Source: Alphaproteobacteria bacterium (GTDB lineage Bacteria; Pseudomonadota; Alphaproteobacteria; Rhizobiales; Xanthobacteraceae). Taken from it: a DNA stretch of 36,275 bases. The position numbers and the translations under genes are program-made. The stretch covers positions 1 through 36,275 of the forward strand of contig VAZV01000166.1 in the NCBI GenBank assembly GCA_005884765.1, written 5' to 3'. Below, in pieces: positions 1 to 7,157 of this stretch. Numbering within the stretch: the first letter of the stretch is position 1; every line of letters begins with the position of its first letter. Under the pieces are notes generated by a model that did not search any database, had not been told where the DNA came from, and was given only the letters and a program-made list of their open reading frames with translations.

Positions 1-66
1 CTGTTCGGTTCCGGACTCAATTCAAAATTGGCCCTGCCAAAGTCAATCCGCCGCACCATCGGATAG
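1..66 (+). CDS. Possible C-terminal tail of a gene entering from the left
   Basis: Reading from base 1 in frame 1 gives 21 codons ending at TAG 64-66, with a C-terminus close to PKSIRRTIG. A terminator-like hairpin follows at 133-164, which fits the end of a plus-strand gene. The fragment is too short to identify, and the other plus frames are also open here, so this is only a possibility. Confidence 0.25.
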   Translation: MFGSGLNSKLALPKSIRRTIG

Positions 67-132
67 GAACCCGGCTAAGACCCCGGAGTCGATTCCGTGC
101 TTTCGGTCACCCCCCGGCCGGAAGCGTCCAGG

Positions 133-167
133 CGGCCCCGGTTTAAGGACAACGGCCGGGGCCGTTT
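133..167 (+). terminator. Rho-independent terminator-like hairpin
   Basis: CGGCCCCGG (133-141) pairs perfectly with CCGGGGCCG (156-164) across a 14-base loop and is followed by TTT. The stem is GC-rich, but the T tract is short. It probably ends a gene lying left of the window. Confidence 0.6.
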
Positions 168-237
168 GCATGAAAGACGGGATCGCGACAAGGTCACTGT
201 GCGACGCTATCGGGAAAGGCAGGGATGCGCCTGACCA

Positions 238-682
238 CTACCTCAGCTTATTCCACCCCTCGATATCAGCCCGGGTCTTGATCAACCTGATCACAATTGC
301 GCTCATCACCACCAACGGCCCCAAAAGATCGAATTGAGCGTAACGGCTGCCGACCAGACCAATCTTGCTCAGGGAGCCGATCACGCCTAATGCGCCAAGG
401 GTCAAATACACATAATCTATTTTCTTGATCCATTTTCGCCGCGCGTCCTCGTAAGGCGGCGTGCCAATCCAAGCCGCAACGCGTCACAAATCGCGGCATA
501 TAGAGCGGCGCCGTACATGAGTAGAAAGCAGAGGGCCTGCGTGAAATCGATATTCCCGCGCGGCAGCATGCTATTGGCGATAATCGCTAAGCCGCTGCCC
601 CTACAATGCTCCAAACAACTATGATCTGTGCTCGCTGGCGCGCCTCATATTTTGAGTAGACCACGCAGGAAACAATCGTCAC
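238..682 (-). pseudogene. Decayed multi-pass membrane protein gene (two frameshifts)
   Basis: No single frame spans this region, but three consecutive minus-strand frames give one coherent hydrophobic protein. The first segment, from a possible GTG at 682, carries a helix ending near VVWSIVGAAA. Near 600 the frame shifts to a segment containing FTQALCFLLMYGAALYAAICDA. Near 480 it shifts again into an 80-codon segment with WIGTPPYEDARRKWIKKIDY and two further helices, ending at TAG 238-240. Each shift is what a 1-base deletion would produce. Four hydrophobic helices and a charged cytoplasmic loop can be seen. The family is not recognised. The true start is uncertain because an in-frame stop lies at 716-718. 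Sequencing error could explain one shift but is less likely to explain two. Confidence 0.5.
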
Positions 683-839
683 GGCCGCCGCACCATCACA
701 AGCCGCCGCGGGCCACTACCCGACCTCACTCGCAGGCGCCATCGGCCGCCCGCGATTGAGCGTCACTTCCTTGAACAAGCCATCGAATTTCGCAGCCGGG
801 CTCGCCGGATGCAGACTCCTCATCCGTCGCGGACTGCGC

Positions 840-900
840 ATAGCCGATGCAAAGCATCGGCGTCCTAAGAACCAAGAACGGCGGCCGAAGGCCGCCTATG
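840..900. repeat. Dispersed repeat core, copy A
   Basis: The segment holds two small hairpins, CCGATGC/GCATCGG and GGCGGCC/GGCCGCC. The same two-hairpin arrangement recurs at 18768-18833, with CATAGCCGATGC and ACGGCGGCC shared. It lies in a gene-free stretch. Interspersed non-coding elements of this type are common in Bradyrhizobium genomes. Confidence 0.5.
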
Positions 901-1114
901 GCCACCTTCTCCCACAAGGGAAGAAGGAGCGCGTCACACGGCTTAAAAAAGGACCCACGACATTTCTGATTTTCAGAATTTTCCTTGACGACCAGGTAGA
1001 ATCAGGAGTATTTCGATTCCGTCCCGTCTCGACATGAGGGGCGGCTCGCGATCGTCACGGACCTGGGGCGGGATGCGATGGACGCATGCGGCGCTGCTGA
1101 CGAGAGCGCCGATC
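901..1114. other. Intergenic, nothing identified
   Basis: No reading frame here has a convincing start, ribosome-binding site or recognisable protein. The sequence runs from one repeat (ending near 935 with a CTTCTCCC/GGGAAGAAG arm) into the next repeat block. Confidence 0.4.
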
Positions 1115-1440
1115 TGCGGACGGCGAAATCGTGTGGTCCTGACGCCCCGACGCTGGCGTCAAGTTTCGCGGAGTTATTCCCGCGCAAGCGACGGTGGCAA
1201 AACAGCCCGGTCACCGGGGAGAGCGCGTTATAAGCCGTAAACCATTGCGCGGGGAATGTCGGGTGAACCGGTGTGACCGTGGTGACTACGCTCGTACGCT
1301 TTTTTGCTTTGCGTGCGAGGCTGCGGGCGCAGCGGGCGCCCGGCATTCCCTGCGCCCTCTGAATCAGAGGACAGGACGTTGACAGCAAAACTCGCGCGGC
1401 TTTCGCGGCGAGGTTGCGAAGCTGTAGCTAACGCTGTTTG
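1115..1440. repeat. Dispersed repeat block of Bradyrhizobium type
   Basis: The block resembles an interspersed element I recognise from Bradyrhizobium and Rhodopseudomonas genomes: a stretch after GGCGAAATCGTGTGGTCC, a CCCGGTCACCGGGGAGAG hairpin near 1208-1225, and a CATTCCCTGCGCCCTCTGA tract near 1343. Short frames inside it resemble repeat-derived hypothetical proteins rather than genes. The boundaries are approximate. Confidence 0.5.
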
Positions 1441-1455
1441 AAGATTGAATCGGTA

Positions 1456-1538
1456 GGGTGGGCAAAGGCGCGTTTGCGCCGTGCCCACCATGTCTTTCGC
1501 AAATTGAGCTACCGCGGACAAACGCGCTTTGCCCACCC
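1456..1538. repeat. Inverted repeat, arms of 20-21 bp
   Basis: The left arm (1456-1476, GGGTGGGCAAAGGCGCGTTTG) and the right arm (1519-1538) are reverse complements apart from one inserted G. An inner GTGCCCACC (1481-1489) can pair with the start of the left arm instead. The element is non-coding and belongs to the abundant GTAGGGTGGGCAAAG class of rhizobial repeats. Confidence 0.7.
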
Positions 1539-1544
1539 TCATTC

Positions 1545-1646
1545 TGTCATCGTCCGGCTTGACCGGACGATCCAGTATCCCAGAGCAGTTTATGATGGAG
1601 CCGAGAGGCCGCGGCGTACTGGATCCCCGCCTCCGCGGGGATGACA
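1545..1646. repeat. Palindromic intergenic element
   Basis: The ends TGTCAT (1545) and ATGACA (1641-1646) are inverted. Inside are CGTCCGG/CCGGACG (1551-1569), CCAGTA/TACTGG (1572-1577 and 1617-1622) and ATCCCCGC/GCGGGGAT (1623-1642). The nested symmetry would fold as a cruciform or, in RNA, as a multi-stem structure. It lies just downstream of trcR and could stop its transcript. Confidence 0.65.
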
Positions 1647-1693
1647 GCCGCAATCGGAGCGGCACAGTGCGCTACCACACCAGAACGCCGATC

Positions 1694-2386
1694 TTACTCC
1701 TGGTCCGGCTTCTTGCCGCCGATGGTCTTGAGCTTGGCGAACACCGCATCGACGTTGAGGTCGTCGCGCTGCTTCTCGGTCGGTTCGAACTCCGGCTCCT
1801 TGCGGGTGGTCTCGGAGGCCGGCAGCAGGGTGGCGCCACCGTAGGCGGTCTCGGTCGGCTTCTCCTTGGCCGCACGCTGCACCTCGAAATCGAGCTCGAT
1901 CTGCGAGCACAGGCCGAGCGTCACCGGGTCCATCGGCGTCAGGGTCGATGCGTTCCAGTGGGTGCGGTCGCGCACGCTGGCAATGGTGGTCTTGGTGGTG
2001 CCGACCAGGCGCATGATCTGCGCGTCCTTCAATTCGGGGTGGTTGCGCACCAGCCACAGGATCGCGCTCGGCCGCTCATGGCGGCGCGATACCGGCGTAT
2101 AGCGCGGGCCCTTCTTCTTGGCCGCCGGCGGCAGCGTCACCTTGCTCTCGCCGAGCCTGAGGCGGTAGTTCGGGTCCTTTTCACCCTTTTCGATTTCGTC
2201 GCGGGTCAACTGACCGGTCGAAATCGGGTCCATGCCCTTGATGCCCTGGGCGGCGTCGCCGTCGGCGATGGCGCGCACCTCGAGCGGGTGCATTTTGGTG
2301 AAATCGGCCACCTGATCGAAGGTCAGCGCGGTATTGTCGACCAGCCACACGGCGGTTGCCTTCGGCATCAGCGGTGCATTGCTCAT
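1694..2386 (-). CDS. trcR: Cell-cycle transcriptional regulator TrcR (DUF1013)
   Basis: This 230-residue protein matches the DUF1013/TrcR family, which is nearly universal in alphaproteobacteria and described as a cell-cycle transcriptional regulator. The N-terminal part starts MSNAPLMPKATAVWLVDNT and continues into a helix-turn-helix-like segment (FDQVADFTKMHPLEVRAIAD). A second such segment lies near residues 110-140 (AILWLVRNHPELKDAQIMRL, then GTTKTTIASVRDRTHW). The C-terminal 60 residues are charged and probably disordered. I chose ATG 2386 because AAAGGAGA sits just upstream; a longer reading from 2413 lacks such a site. It is convergent with nothing and divergent from ispH, with about 217 bp between the starts. 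The assignment rests on sequence resemblance; its DNA targets cannot be read from the window. Confidence 0.88.
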   Translation of the reverse strand: MSNAPLMPKATAVWLVDNTALTFDQVADFTKMHPLEVRAIADGDAAQGIKGMDPISTGQLTRDEIEKGEKDPNYRLRLGESKVTLPPAAKKKGPRYTPVSRRHERPSAILWLVRNHPELKDAQIMRLVGTTKTTIASVRDRTHWNASTLTPMDPVTLGLCSQIELDFEVQRAAKEKPTETAYGGATLLPASETTRKEPEFEPTEKQRDDLNVDAVFAKLKTIGGKKPDQE

Positions 2387-2603
2387 GGCAAATCTCCTTT
2401 GCGCTTCGCCCACCTCTTTTGGAGGCGAAGCCTTCGGTCATCAGCGATGACGGGAATTAGGCCCTATATATGCCTTCCGGGGCTGCCCATGCAATGGGCT
2501 GCTAAAGTGGCTTGACAGCGCCCGAAACCAGTCCCAATTCGTTAGCAACCAACCGTTCCCTGGCCCGCCGGTGAGGGGTGATTCGGTCCCGAGATTTCTC
2601 CAT

Positions 2604-3566
2604 ATGGCAGCCAAACCAGACCTGAAACTCGTGCTTTGCTCACCGCGGGGCTTTTGCGCCGGCGTGGTGCGGGCGATCGACACCGTGGAACGGGCGCTCG
2701 CCATCTACGGCGCTCCGGTCTACGTCCGCCACGAGATCGTCCATAACCGCTATGTCGTGGACAGCCTGAAGACCAAGGGCGCGATTTTTGTCGAGGAACT
2801 GGCCGAAATCCCTGACAGTACCAACGCCCCCGTGGTGTTCTCGGCCCACGGGGTTCCCAAGTCGGTTCCGGCGGAGGCCAAGACACGCAACTTCTTTTCG
2901 CTCGATGCGACCTGCCCGCTGGTCACCAAGGTGCATCGCGAGGCGGCGATCCATTTCAAGCGCGGCCGCGAAATCCTCCTGATCGGGCATTCCCATCATC
3001 CGGAAGTGGTCGGCACGCTCGGGCAATTGCCGGCCGGCGCGGTGACATTGATCGAGACCGCGGAAGATGCCGCGACCTTCACACCGAAGGATCCCAACAA
3101 TCTCGCCTTCGTGACCCAGACGACATTGTCGATCGACGACACCGCCGAGATCGTCACGATGCTCAAGGAGCGGTTTCCCAACATCTCCGGCCCGCACAAG
3201 GAAGATATCTGCTACGCCACCACCAACCGCCAGCTCGCGGTGAAGAAGGTGGCGCCGGTGGTTGACGCGCTGATCGTGGTCGGCGCGCCGAACTCGTCGA
3301 ACTCGCAGCGCCTGCGCGAGGTCGCCGAGCGCGAGGGCTGTCCCATTGCCGTCTTGGCTCAACGTGCCGCCGATCTCGACTGGAAGCGGTTCGAGGGCAT
3401 CACGAGCCTTGGCATCACCGCGGGCGCATCCGCGCCGGAAGTGATCGTCGAGGAGATCATGGGCGCGTTCGCAGAGCGCTACGAATTGCATGTGGAGACG
3501 GTCTCGGCCGCGGAAGAGAACGAGTTCTTCCCGCTGCCGCGTTCGCTGCGTCCCGACGCGGCGTAG
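2604..3566 (+). CDS. ispH: 4-hydroxy-3-methylbut-2-enyl diphosphate reductase
   Basis: IspH (LytB) makes IPP and DMAPP from HMBPP in the last step of the MEP isoprenoid pathway, using a [4Fe-4S] cluster in the cytoplasm. The three cluster cysteines are visible: C18 in PRGFCAGV, C104 in DATCPLV and C203 in [10 protein letters not shown]. Family motifs [29 protein letters not shown] and GASAPE are also present. At 320 residues it is the usual length. I chose ATG 2604 (MAAKPDLKL) over an upstream in-frame codon at 2571 because family members begin near here. It is the first gene of a tight ispH-thrB-rnhA cluster: 5 bases separate it from thrB. Confidence 0.97.
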   Translation: MAAKPDLKLVLCSPRGFCAGVVRAIDTVERALAIYGAPVYVRHEIVHNRYVVDSLKTKGAIFVEELAEIPDSTNAPVVFSAHGVPKSVPAEAKTRNFFSLDATCPLVTKVHREAAIHFKRGREILLIGHSHHPEVVGTLGQLPAGAVTLIETAEDAATFTPKDPNNLAFVTQTTLSIDDTAEIVTMLKERFPNISGPHKEDICYATTNRQLAVKKVAPVVDALIVVGAPNSSNSQRLREVAEREGCPIAVLAQRAADLDWKRFEGITSLGITAGASAPEVIVEEIMGAFAERYELHVETVSAAEENEFFPLPRSLRPDAA

Positions 3567-3571
3567 ATCCC

Positions 3572-4552
3572 ATGGCGGTCTATACTGACGTCGCCGCCGA
3601 GGAGCTTGCGGAATTTCTAAAGGGCTACGACATCGGCGAACTGTTGTCCTACAAGGGCATCGCCGAGGGCGTCGAGAATTCCAACTTCCTGATGCACACG
3701 AGCCAGGGCGCGTTCATCCTCACGCTCTACGAAAAGCGCGTCGCGGTCGACGATCTGCCCTACTTCCTGTCGCTGATGGCGCATCTGGCCGGGCGCGGCG
3801 TTCGTTGCCCGCAGCCGGCCAGGAACCGCAAGGGGCAAGTGTACTCGACATTGGCCGGGCGGCCCGCGGCGATCATCAATTTTCTCGAGGGCATGTGGCC
3901 GCGGCGGCCGAATGCGGCGCATTGCGCAGGCGTCGGCGACGCGCTCGCCAAGATGCACCTTGCGGGCCAGGACTTTCCTCTTGTCAGGAACAACCCGCTG
4001 TCGGTGGCCGGCTGGCGTCCGTTGTTCGATCTCGCAGCAGGGCGCGCCGACAGCGTGCAGGCGGGCTTGCGCGACGCCATCGCGCGCGAATTGGAGCATC
4101 TGGAAAAGCATTGGCCTTTGGATTTGCCCGTCGGCGTCATTCACGCCGATCTGTTTCCCGACAATGTCTTCTTCCTCGGCGACAAGCTTTCCGGACTGAT
4201 CGACTTCCCGTTCGCCTGCAACGATATCCTCGCCTACGACGTCGCGATCTGCCTCAACGCCTGGTGTTTCGAGCCGGATCATTCCTTCAACGTCACCAAG
4301 GCGCGCGCGCTGCTCAACGCCTATGGCCGCGCGCGCAAGCTGTCGCAATCCGAGCAGGATGCGCTGCCGCTGCTGGCGCGCGGGGCTGCGCTGCGTTTTC
4401 TTTTGACGCGGCTGGTCGATTTCCTCAACGTGCCGGCGGGCGCGCTGGTCAAGCCAAAGGACCCGCTCGAATATGCCCGCAAGCTGCGCTTCCAGCAGGG
4501 CGTCAAATCCTTGCGCGACTATGGCATTGCACCTCCCGGATGCGTCGTGTGA
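3572..4552 (+). CDS. thrB: Homoserine kinase (aminoglycoside-phosphotransferase fold)
   Basis: The 326-residue protein phosphorylates homoserine on the way to threonine. It is the type-II ThrB of rhizobia and pseudomonads, which has the APH/choline-kinase fold and not the GHMP-kinase fold of E. coli ThrB. Visible features are the N-terminal lobe motif [11 protein letters not shown], the catalytic loop HADLFPDN (about residues 191-198, with D193 as expected base) and the metal-binding IDFPFACND (D211). The start follows the ispH stop by 5 bases. Its stop overlaps the rnhA start as GTGA, so translational coupling is likely. The threonine role fits family knowledge; the ispH-thrB-rnhA order is common in Bradyrhizobiaceae. 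Confidence 0.95.
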   Translation: MAVYTDVAAEELAEFLKGYDIGELLSYKGIAEGVENSNFLMHTSQGAFILTLYEKRVAVDDLPYFLSLMAHLAGRGVRCPQPARNRKGQVYSTLAGRPAAIINFLEGMWPRRPNAAHCAGVGDALAKMHLAGQDFPLVRNNPLSVAGWRPLFDLAAGRADSVQAGLRDAIARELEHLEKHWPLDLPVGVIHADLFPDNVFFLGDKLSGLIDFPFACNDILAYDVAICLNAWCFEPDHSFNVTKARALLNAYGRARKLSQSEQDALPLLARGAALRFLLTRLVDFLNVPAGALVKPKDPLEYARKLRFQQGVKSLRDYGIAPPGCVV

Positions 4553-5016
4553 GTGAACGACCCCACGTGACCGTATTCACCGACGGCGCCTGCTCGGGTA
4601 ATCCCGGGCCCGGCGGCTGGGGCGCTATCTTGAAATTCGGCGACGTCGAAAAGGAACTGAAAGGCGGCGAGCCGCACACCACCAATAACCGGATGGAGCT
4701 GATGGCGGCGATCTCGGCGCTGGAGGCGCTGAAAAAGCCCTGCGTGGTCGACCTCACCACCGACAGCCAATATGTCCGCCAGGGCATCACCGGCTGGATC
4801 CATGGCTGGAAGAAAAACGGCTGGCGCACCGCCGACAAGAAGCCGGTCAAGAACGTCGACCTGTGGCAACGGCTCGACGCCGCGCTGAAGACGCATCAAA
4901 TCCGCTGGCACTGGATCAAGGGCCACGGCGGCCATGACGCCAACGAGCGCGCCGATCAACTGGCGCGCGACGGCATCGCCATGGCGCGGCTGAAGCAACG
5001 GGTGGGGGATTCCTAG
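4549..5016 (+). CDS. rnhA: Ribonuclease HI
   Basis: RNase HI cuts the RNA strand of RNA:DNA hybrids, including R-loops and primers. The 155-residue protein has the full catalytic set: D12 in [17 protein letters not shown]50 in NNRMELMA, D72 in TTDSQYV and D136 in NERADQLAR, with the GHGGH loop before it. The basic handle helix ([17 protein letters not shown]) is present. I chose GTG 4549, which overlaps the thrB stop by 4 bases. ATG 4540 in the same frame would add three residues (MRR); neither has a strong ribosome-binding site. Confidence 0.96.
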   Translation: MSERPHVTVFTDGACSGNPGPGGWGAILKFGDVEKELKGGEPHTTNNRMELMAAISALEALKKPCVVDLTTDSQYVRQGITGWIHGWKKNGWRTADKKPVKNVDLWQRLDAALKTHQIRWHWIKGHGGHDANERADQLARDGIAMARLKQRVGDS

Positions 5017-5049
5017 AGCGGAATGAAACCCGCCATCTACCAACGCCCG

Positions 5050-5340
5050 TCAGGTCGCATCGACGACGAACATGCGTGCTTCCTGGGCCAGCCGGCGCTC
5101 CGCCTTGATCGGCGCGTACTCTTCCGAATCGTAGAAGGCCAGCGCCGCGGAGAGGCTCGGAAACTCGAACACGCCGGCGAGCGGCAAAGGCTTCTCTTCA
5201 CCCTCCAGGACCTTCACGACCGGCCCGAAGTGCAAAATCCGCCCGCCCACCTCCTGCAGGGTAGCCTGAAAGCGCGGAAACAGGGCAGCCTGCCTGGCAG
5301 GATCGACAACCCGCATGTTGATGTGAACATAGGCTGGCAT
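5050..5340 (-). CDS. DUF1330 family protein
   Basis: A 96-residue protein with the ferredoxin-like dimeric alpha/beta-barrel pattern of DUF1330: MPAYVHINMRVVDPARQ at the start, then GGRIL, a strand pair, and FPSLSAALAFYDSEEYAPIK, the most typical motif of the family. The biochemical role of the family is unknown. The start at 5340 follows AGAGAATCCC. A divergent MarR regulator starts 68 bp away across a perfect palindrome, so this gene is probably the regulator's target. A longer in-frame extension upstream is excluded because it would run through the divergent promoter and regulator gene. Confidence 0.85.
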   Translation of the reverse strand: MPAYVHINMRVVDPARQAALFPRFQATLQEVGGRILHFGPVVKVLEGEEKPLPLAGVFEFPSLSAALAFYDSEEYAPIKAERRLAQEARMFVVDAT

Positions 5341-5351
5341 GGGATTCTCTA

Positions 5352-5371
5352 AATAGTGTATATACACTATT
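5352..5371. promoter_or_regulatory. Perfect 20-bp palindrome, likely MarR operator
   Basis: AATAGTGTAT/ATACACTATT is an exact inverted repeat between the DUF1330 gene (start 5340) and the marR-like gene (start 5408). Its AT-rich core in GC-rich surroundings and its size suit a winged-helix MarR dimer, which usually represses its own gene and a divergent neighbour. The site is seen directly; the binding protein is inferred from position. Confidence 0.7.
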
Positions 5372-5407
5372 ACTCTGTTGCGGGGTAGTCCAGCTTTGAG
5401 GGGGTTC

Positions 5408-5845
5408 ATGCTGAGAGTTGCGCAGTTGAAGGAAATCGCCGTGGAGTGCCCCGGCTTTCGGGCGCGCGCCACCGCGCGAGCCGTTACGCGTTTCTTCAAT
5501 GCGCGCTTTAGGCCGCTGGACCTCACCGGCGAGCAATTCAGCCTGTTGATCGGCATCGCAACCGCGCAAGGGACCACCGTGGCAGGCCTCGCCGCCGAGT
5601 CCGGCGTTGACGCCACGACGCTGAGCCGGAACGTGCAAAACCTCGAGAGGCGGAAGCTGGTTCGCGGCACCGGCCGTGGACGTGCCGGCAAACGGCTTGA
5701 GCTCACGAAAACGGGACGCCGTCTGCTGGAAGAAGCGGTTCCGCTGTGGCGGCAAGCCTACGCCGAGCTGACCGCGGCGCTCGGTGAAAACAGGCTGCGA
5801 TCGGCCAACCGCGCGATGCGAGCCGTGGCCGACGCGGCGTCGTAG
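5408..5845 (+). CDS. MarR-family transcriptional regulator
   Basis: The 145-residue protein has MarR winged-helix architecture: an N-terminal dimerisation helix, then LTGEQFSLLIGIATAQGTTVAGLAAE leading into the recognition helix GVDATTLSRNVQNLERRKLV, the wing (GRGRAGKRLELTKTGRRLLEEA) and a C-terminal dimerisation helix. I chose ATG 5408 because GAGGGGG lies just upstream. A TTG at 5378 would add ten residues without a good site. It is divergent from the DUF1330 gene across a perfect palindrome, so autorepression together with control of that gene is likely. The ligand cannot be told from sequence. The single cysteine (in VECPGF) near the N-terminus could be a redox sensor, but this is speculative. 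Confidence 0.88.
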   Translation: MLRVAQLKEIAVECPGFRARATARAVTRFFNARFRPLDLTGEQFSLLIGIATAQGTTVAGLAAESGVDATTLSRNVQNLERRKLVRGTGRGRAGKRLELTKTGRRLLEEAVPLWRQAYAELTAALGENRLRSANRAMRAVADAAS

Positions 5846-5889
5846 GGTGTGTTCCGCTTTCCCTCAACACCCACCGCTTGCAACAGTTC

Positions 5890-5957
5890 CGTCATGGCCG
5901 GGACATACGCTCGCGGAAGCGCCGCCGTTCTTCAAACGGCTATGCCCGGGCATGACG
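5890..5957. repeat. Inverted repeat between convergent genes
   Basis: CGTCATGGCCGGG (5890-5902) and CCCGGGCATGACG (5945-5957) are inverted with one mismatch, and a smaller AGCGCCGCCGTT stem-loop lies inside. It fills the gap between the marR-like gene and the peroxiredoxin gene, which converge. This is a common rhizobial intergenic palindrome and could act as a two-way transcription stop. Confidence 0.6.
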
Positions 5958-5988
5958 AGATCTCTTGGTGCAATCTGCTAAGAGGCTC

Positions 5989-6474
5989 TCAGAGCTGGCC
6001 CAGCAGCGTATCGCCGCCGGAAACCTCGACCTTGCCGGGCGCGGGTTCGCGGTTGAGCTTCTTGACCACGCCATCTTCGACCAGCATCGAGTAACGGTGG
6101 GAGCGGATGCCGAGCCCGTTGCCGGAAGCATCCAATTCCATACCGATCGCCTTGGTGAATTCGGCGTTGCCGTCGGCCAGGAAGGTCGCCTCGTCGCGCT
6201 GATCGGTGTCGCGCTTCCAGGCGTTCATGACGAAGGCGTCGTTGACCGAGACGATCGCAATGGTGTTCACGCCCTTGTCCTTGATCGCATAAGCGTTCAG
6301 GAAAATGCTCGGCAGATGCATTTTGTGGCAGGTGCCCGTGTAGGCGCCGGGCACCGCGAACAGCGCGACTTTCTTGCCCTTGAAGATATCGTCGGTCGTT
6401 CGGACCTGCAGGCCTTCCTCGGTCATCACGCGAAACTTGGCTTCCGGCAGCTTGTCGCCAACTTTGATCGTCAT
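5989..6474 (-). CDS. Peroxiredoxin, Prx5 type, single cysteine
   Basis: A thiol peroxidase of the Prx5/type II group that reduces hydrogen peroxide and alkyl hydroperoxides. The active site is PGAYTGTCHKMHLPS with the peroxidatic cysteine at C49, the preceding Thr (T46) and the conserved Arg in GIRSHRYSM near residue 125. The family length of about 160 residues is matched (161). There is no other cysteine in the protein, so resolution must come from glutathione/glutaredoxin or another thiol. The start at 6474 follows AAGGAGAATTG. The gene stands alone on the minus strand, 105 bp from the next start. Confidence 0.93.
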   Translation of the reverse strand: MTIKVGDKLPEAKFRVMTEEGLQVRTTDDIFKGKKVALFAVPGAYTGTCHKMHLPSIFLNAYAIKDKGVNTIAIVSVNDAFVMNAWKRDTDQRDEATFLADGNAEFTKAIGMELDASGNGLGIRSHRYSMLVEDGVVKKLNREPAPGKVEVSGGDTLLGQL

Positions 6475-6579
6475 CGTCAATTCTCCTTGAATGTGCGGAT
6501 GAGTCTTAAACCGGGCCTGACGTAGGTGCAATATTCGGCGCCACGGAAACGGCAATGGTGTGGCGCGTTCACTGTTATG

Positions 6580-7137
6580 TCATCCGGCCTGGGACCGGTC
6601 GCTGTCGAGGAAATCCCGCTCGTCTGCCGTAGTCGCGCGTCCGAGAATCTGATTGCGGTGAGGGAAGCGCCCGAACCGGCGGATGATATCGGCATGATGC
6701 TCGGCATATTTCAGGTTCTCAGTGTTGCCCGTCTTGCGGAACAGCTCGATGCAGCGCTGCTGGTCGGCCAAATTCTCCGAATGCATCAATGGCATGTAAA
6801 GGAATTCGAGCAGCGCGGGATCGATACGCAAGTCAACGCCGCGCTCGATAGCATCGATGGCGAGGCGCCTGGCCGCTGCATCTGTGGCGTAGGCGCTGGG
6901 GTCTTGCCGAAACATATTGCGCGGAAACTGATCCAGCACGATGGCCAGAGCCAGCGTGCCGTCATCGCTTGCTTGCCACGAATTCAGTTGACCTTCGGCC
7001 GCTGCCCGCCACAGATCGAGGAAGCGCCGGCGGACCTCATCATCAAAAGCCCCGTCGGCGGCGAACCAGCGGTCTGGCCCGGCTTCGCGCCAGAACGCCA
7101 GCACATCGGCTGGCGTGACGTTGTCCACCGCGCCCAT
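6580..7137 (-). CDS. DUF924 family protein (TPR-like helical fold)
   Basis: The 185-residue protein matches DUF924. It has ADVLAFWREAGPDRWFAAD at the start, the central signature LALAIVLDQFPRNMFR, then YMPLMHSENLADQQ and YAEHHADIIRRFGRFPHRNQILGR. Members are soluble, all-helical and of unknown biochemical function, and some are annotated as TPR-like. The start at 7137 is preceded only by a weak GAGTGG. It lies 20 bases downstream of the fadD-like stop in the same direction, so the two may be co-transcribed. Confidence 0.9.
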   Translation of the reverse strand: MGAVDNVTPADVLAFWREAGPDRWFAADGAFDDEVRRRFLDLWRAAAEGQLNSWQASDDGTLALAIVLDQFPRNMFRQDPSAYATDAAARRLAIDAIERGVDLRIDPALLEFLYMPLMHSENLADQQRCIELFRKTGNTENLKYAEHHADIIRRFGRFPHRNQILGRATTADERDFLDSDRSQAG

Positions 7138-7157
7138 CTGCCACTCACGCTCGTTGT

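Noticed and set aside
1194..1382. 62-codon plus-strand frame (MAKQPGHRGERVISRKP at start)
   Set aside because: The sequence belongs to a dispersed repeat that gives similar spurious proteins at many places; no start signal is seen.
1529..2515. 328-codon plus-strand frame across the repeat block and trcR
   Set aside because: It begins inside a palindromic repeat and is antisense to trcR, which has a strong ribosome-binding site and family motifs.
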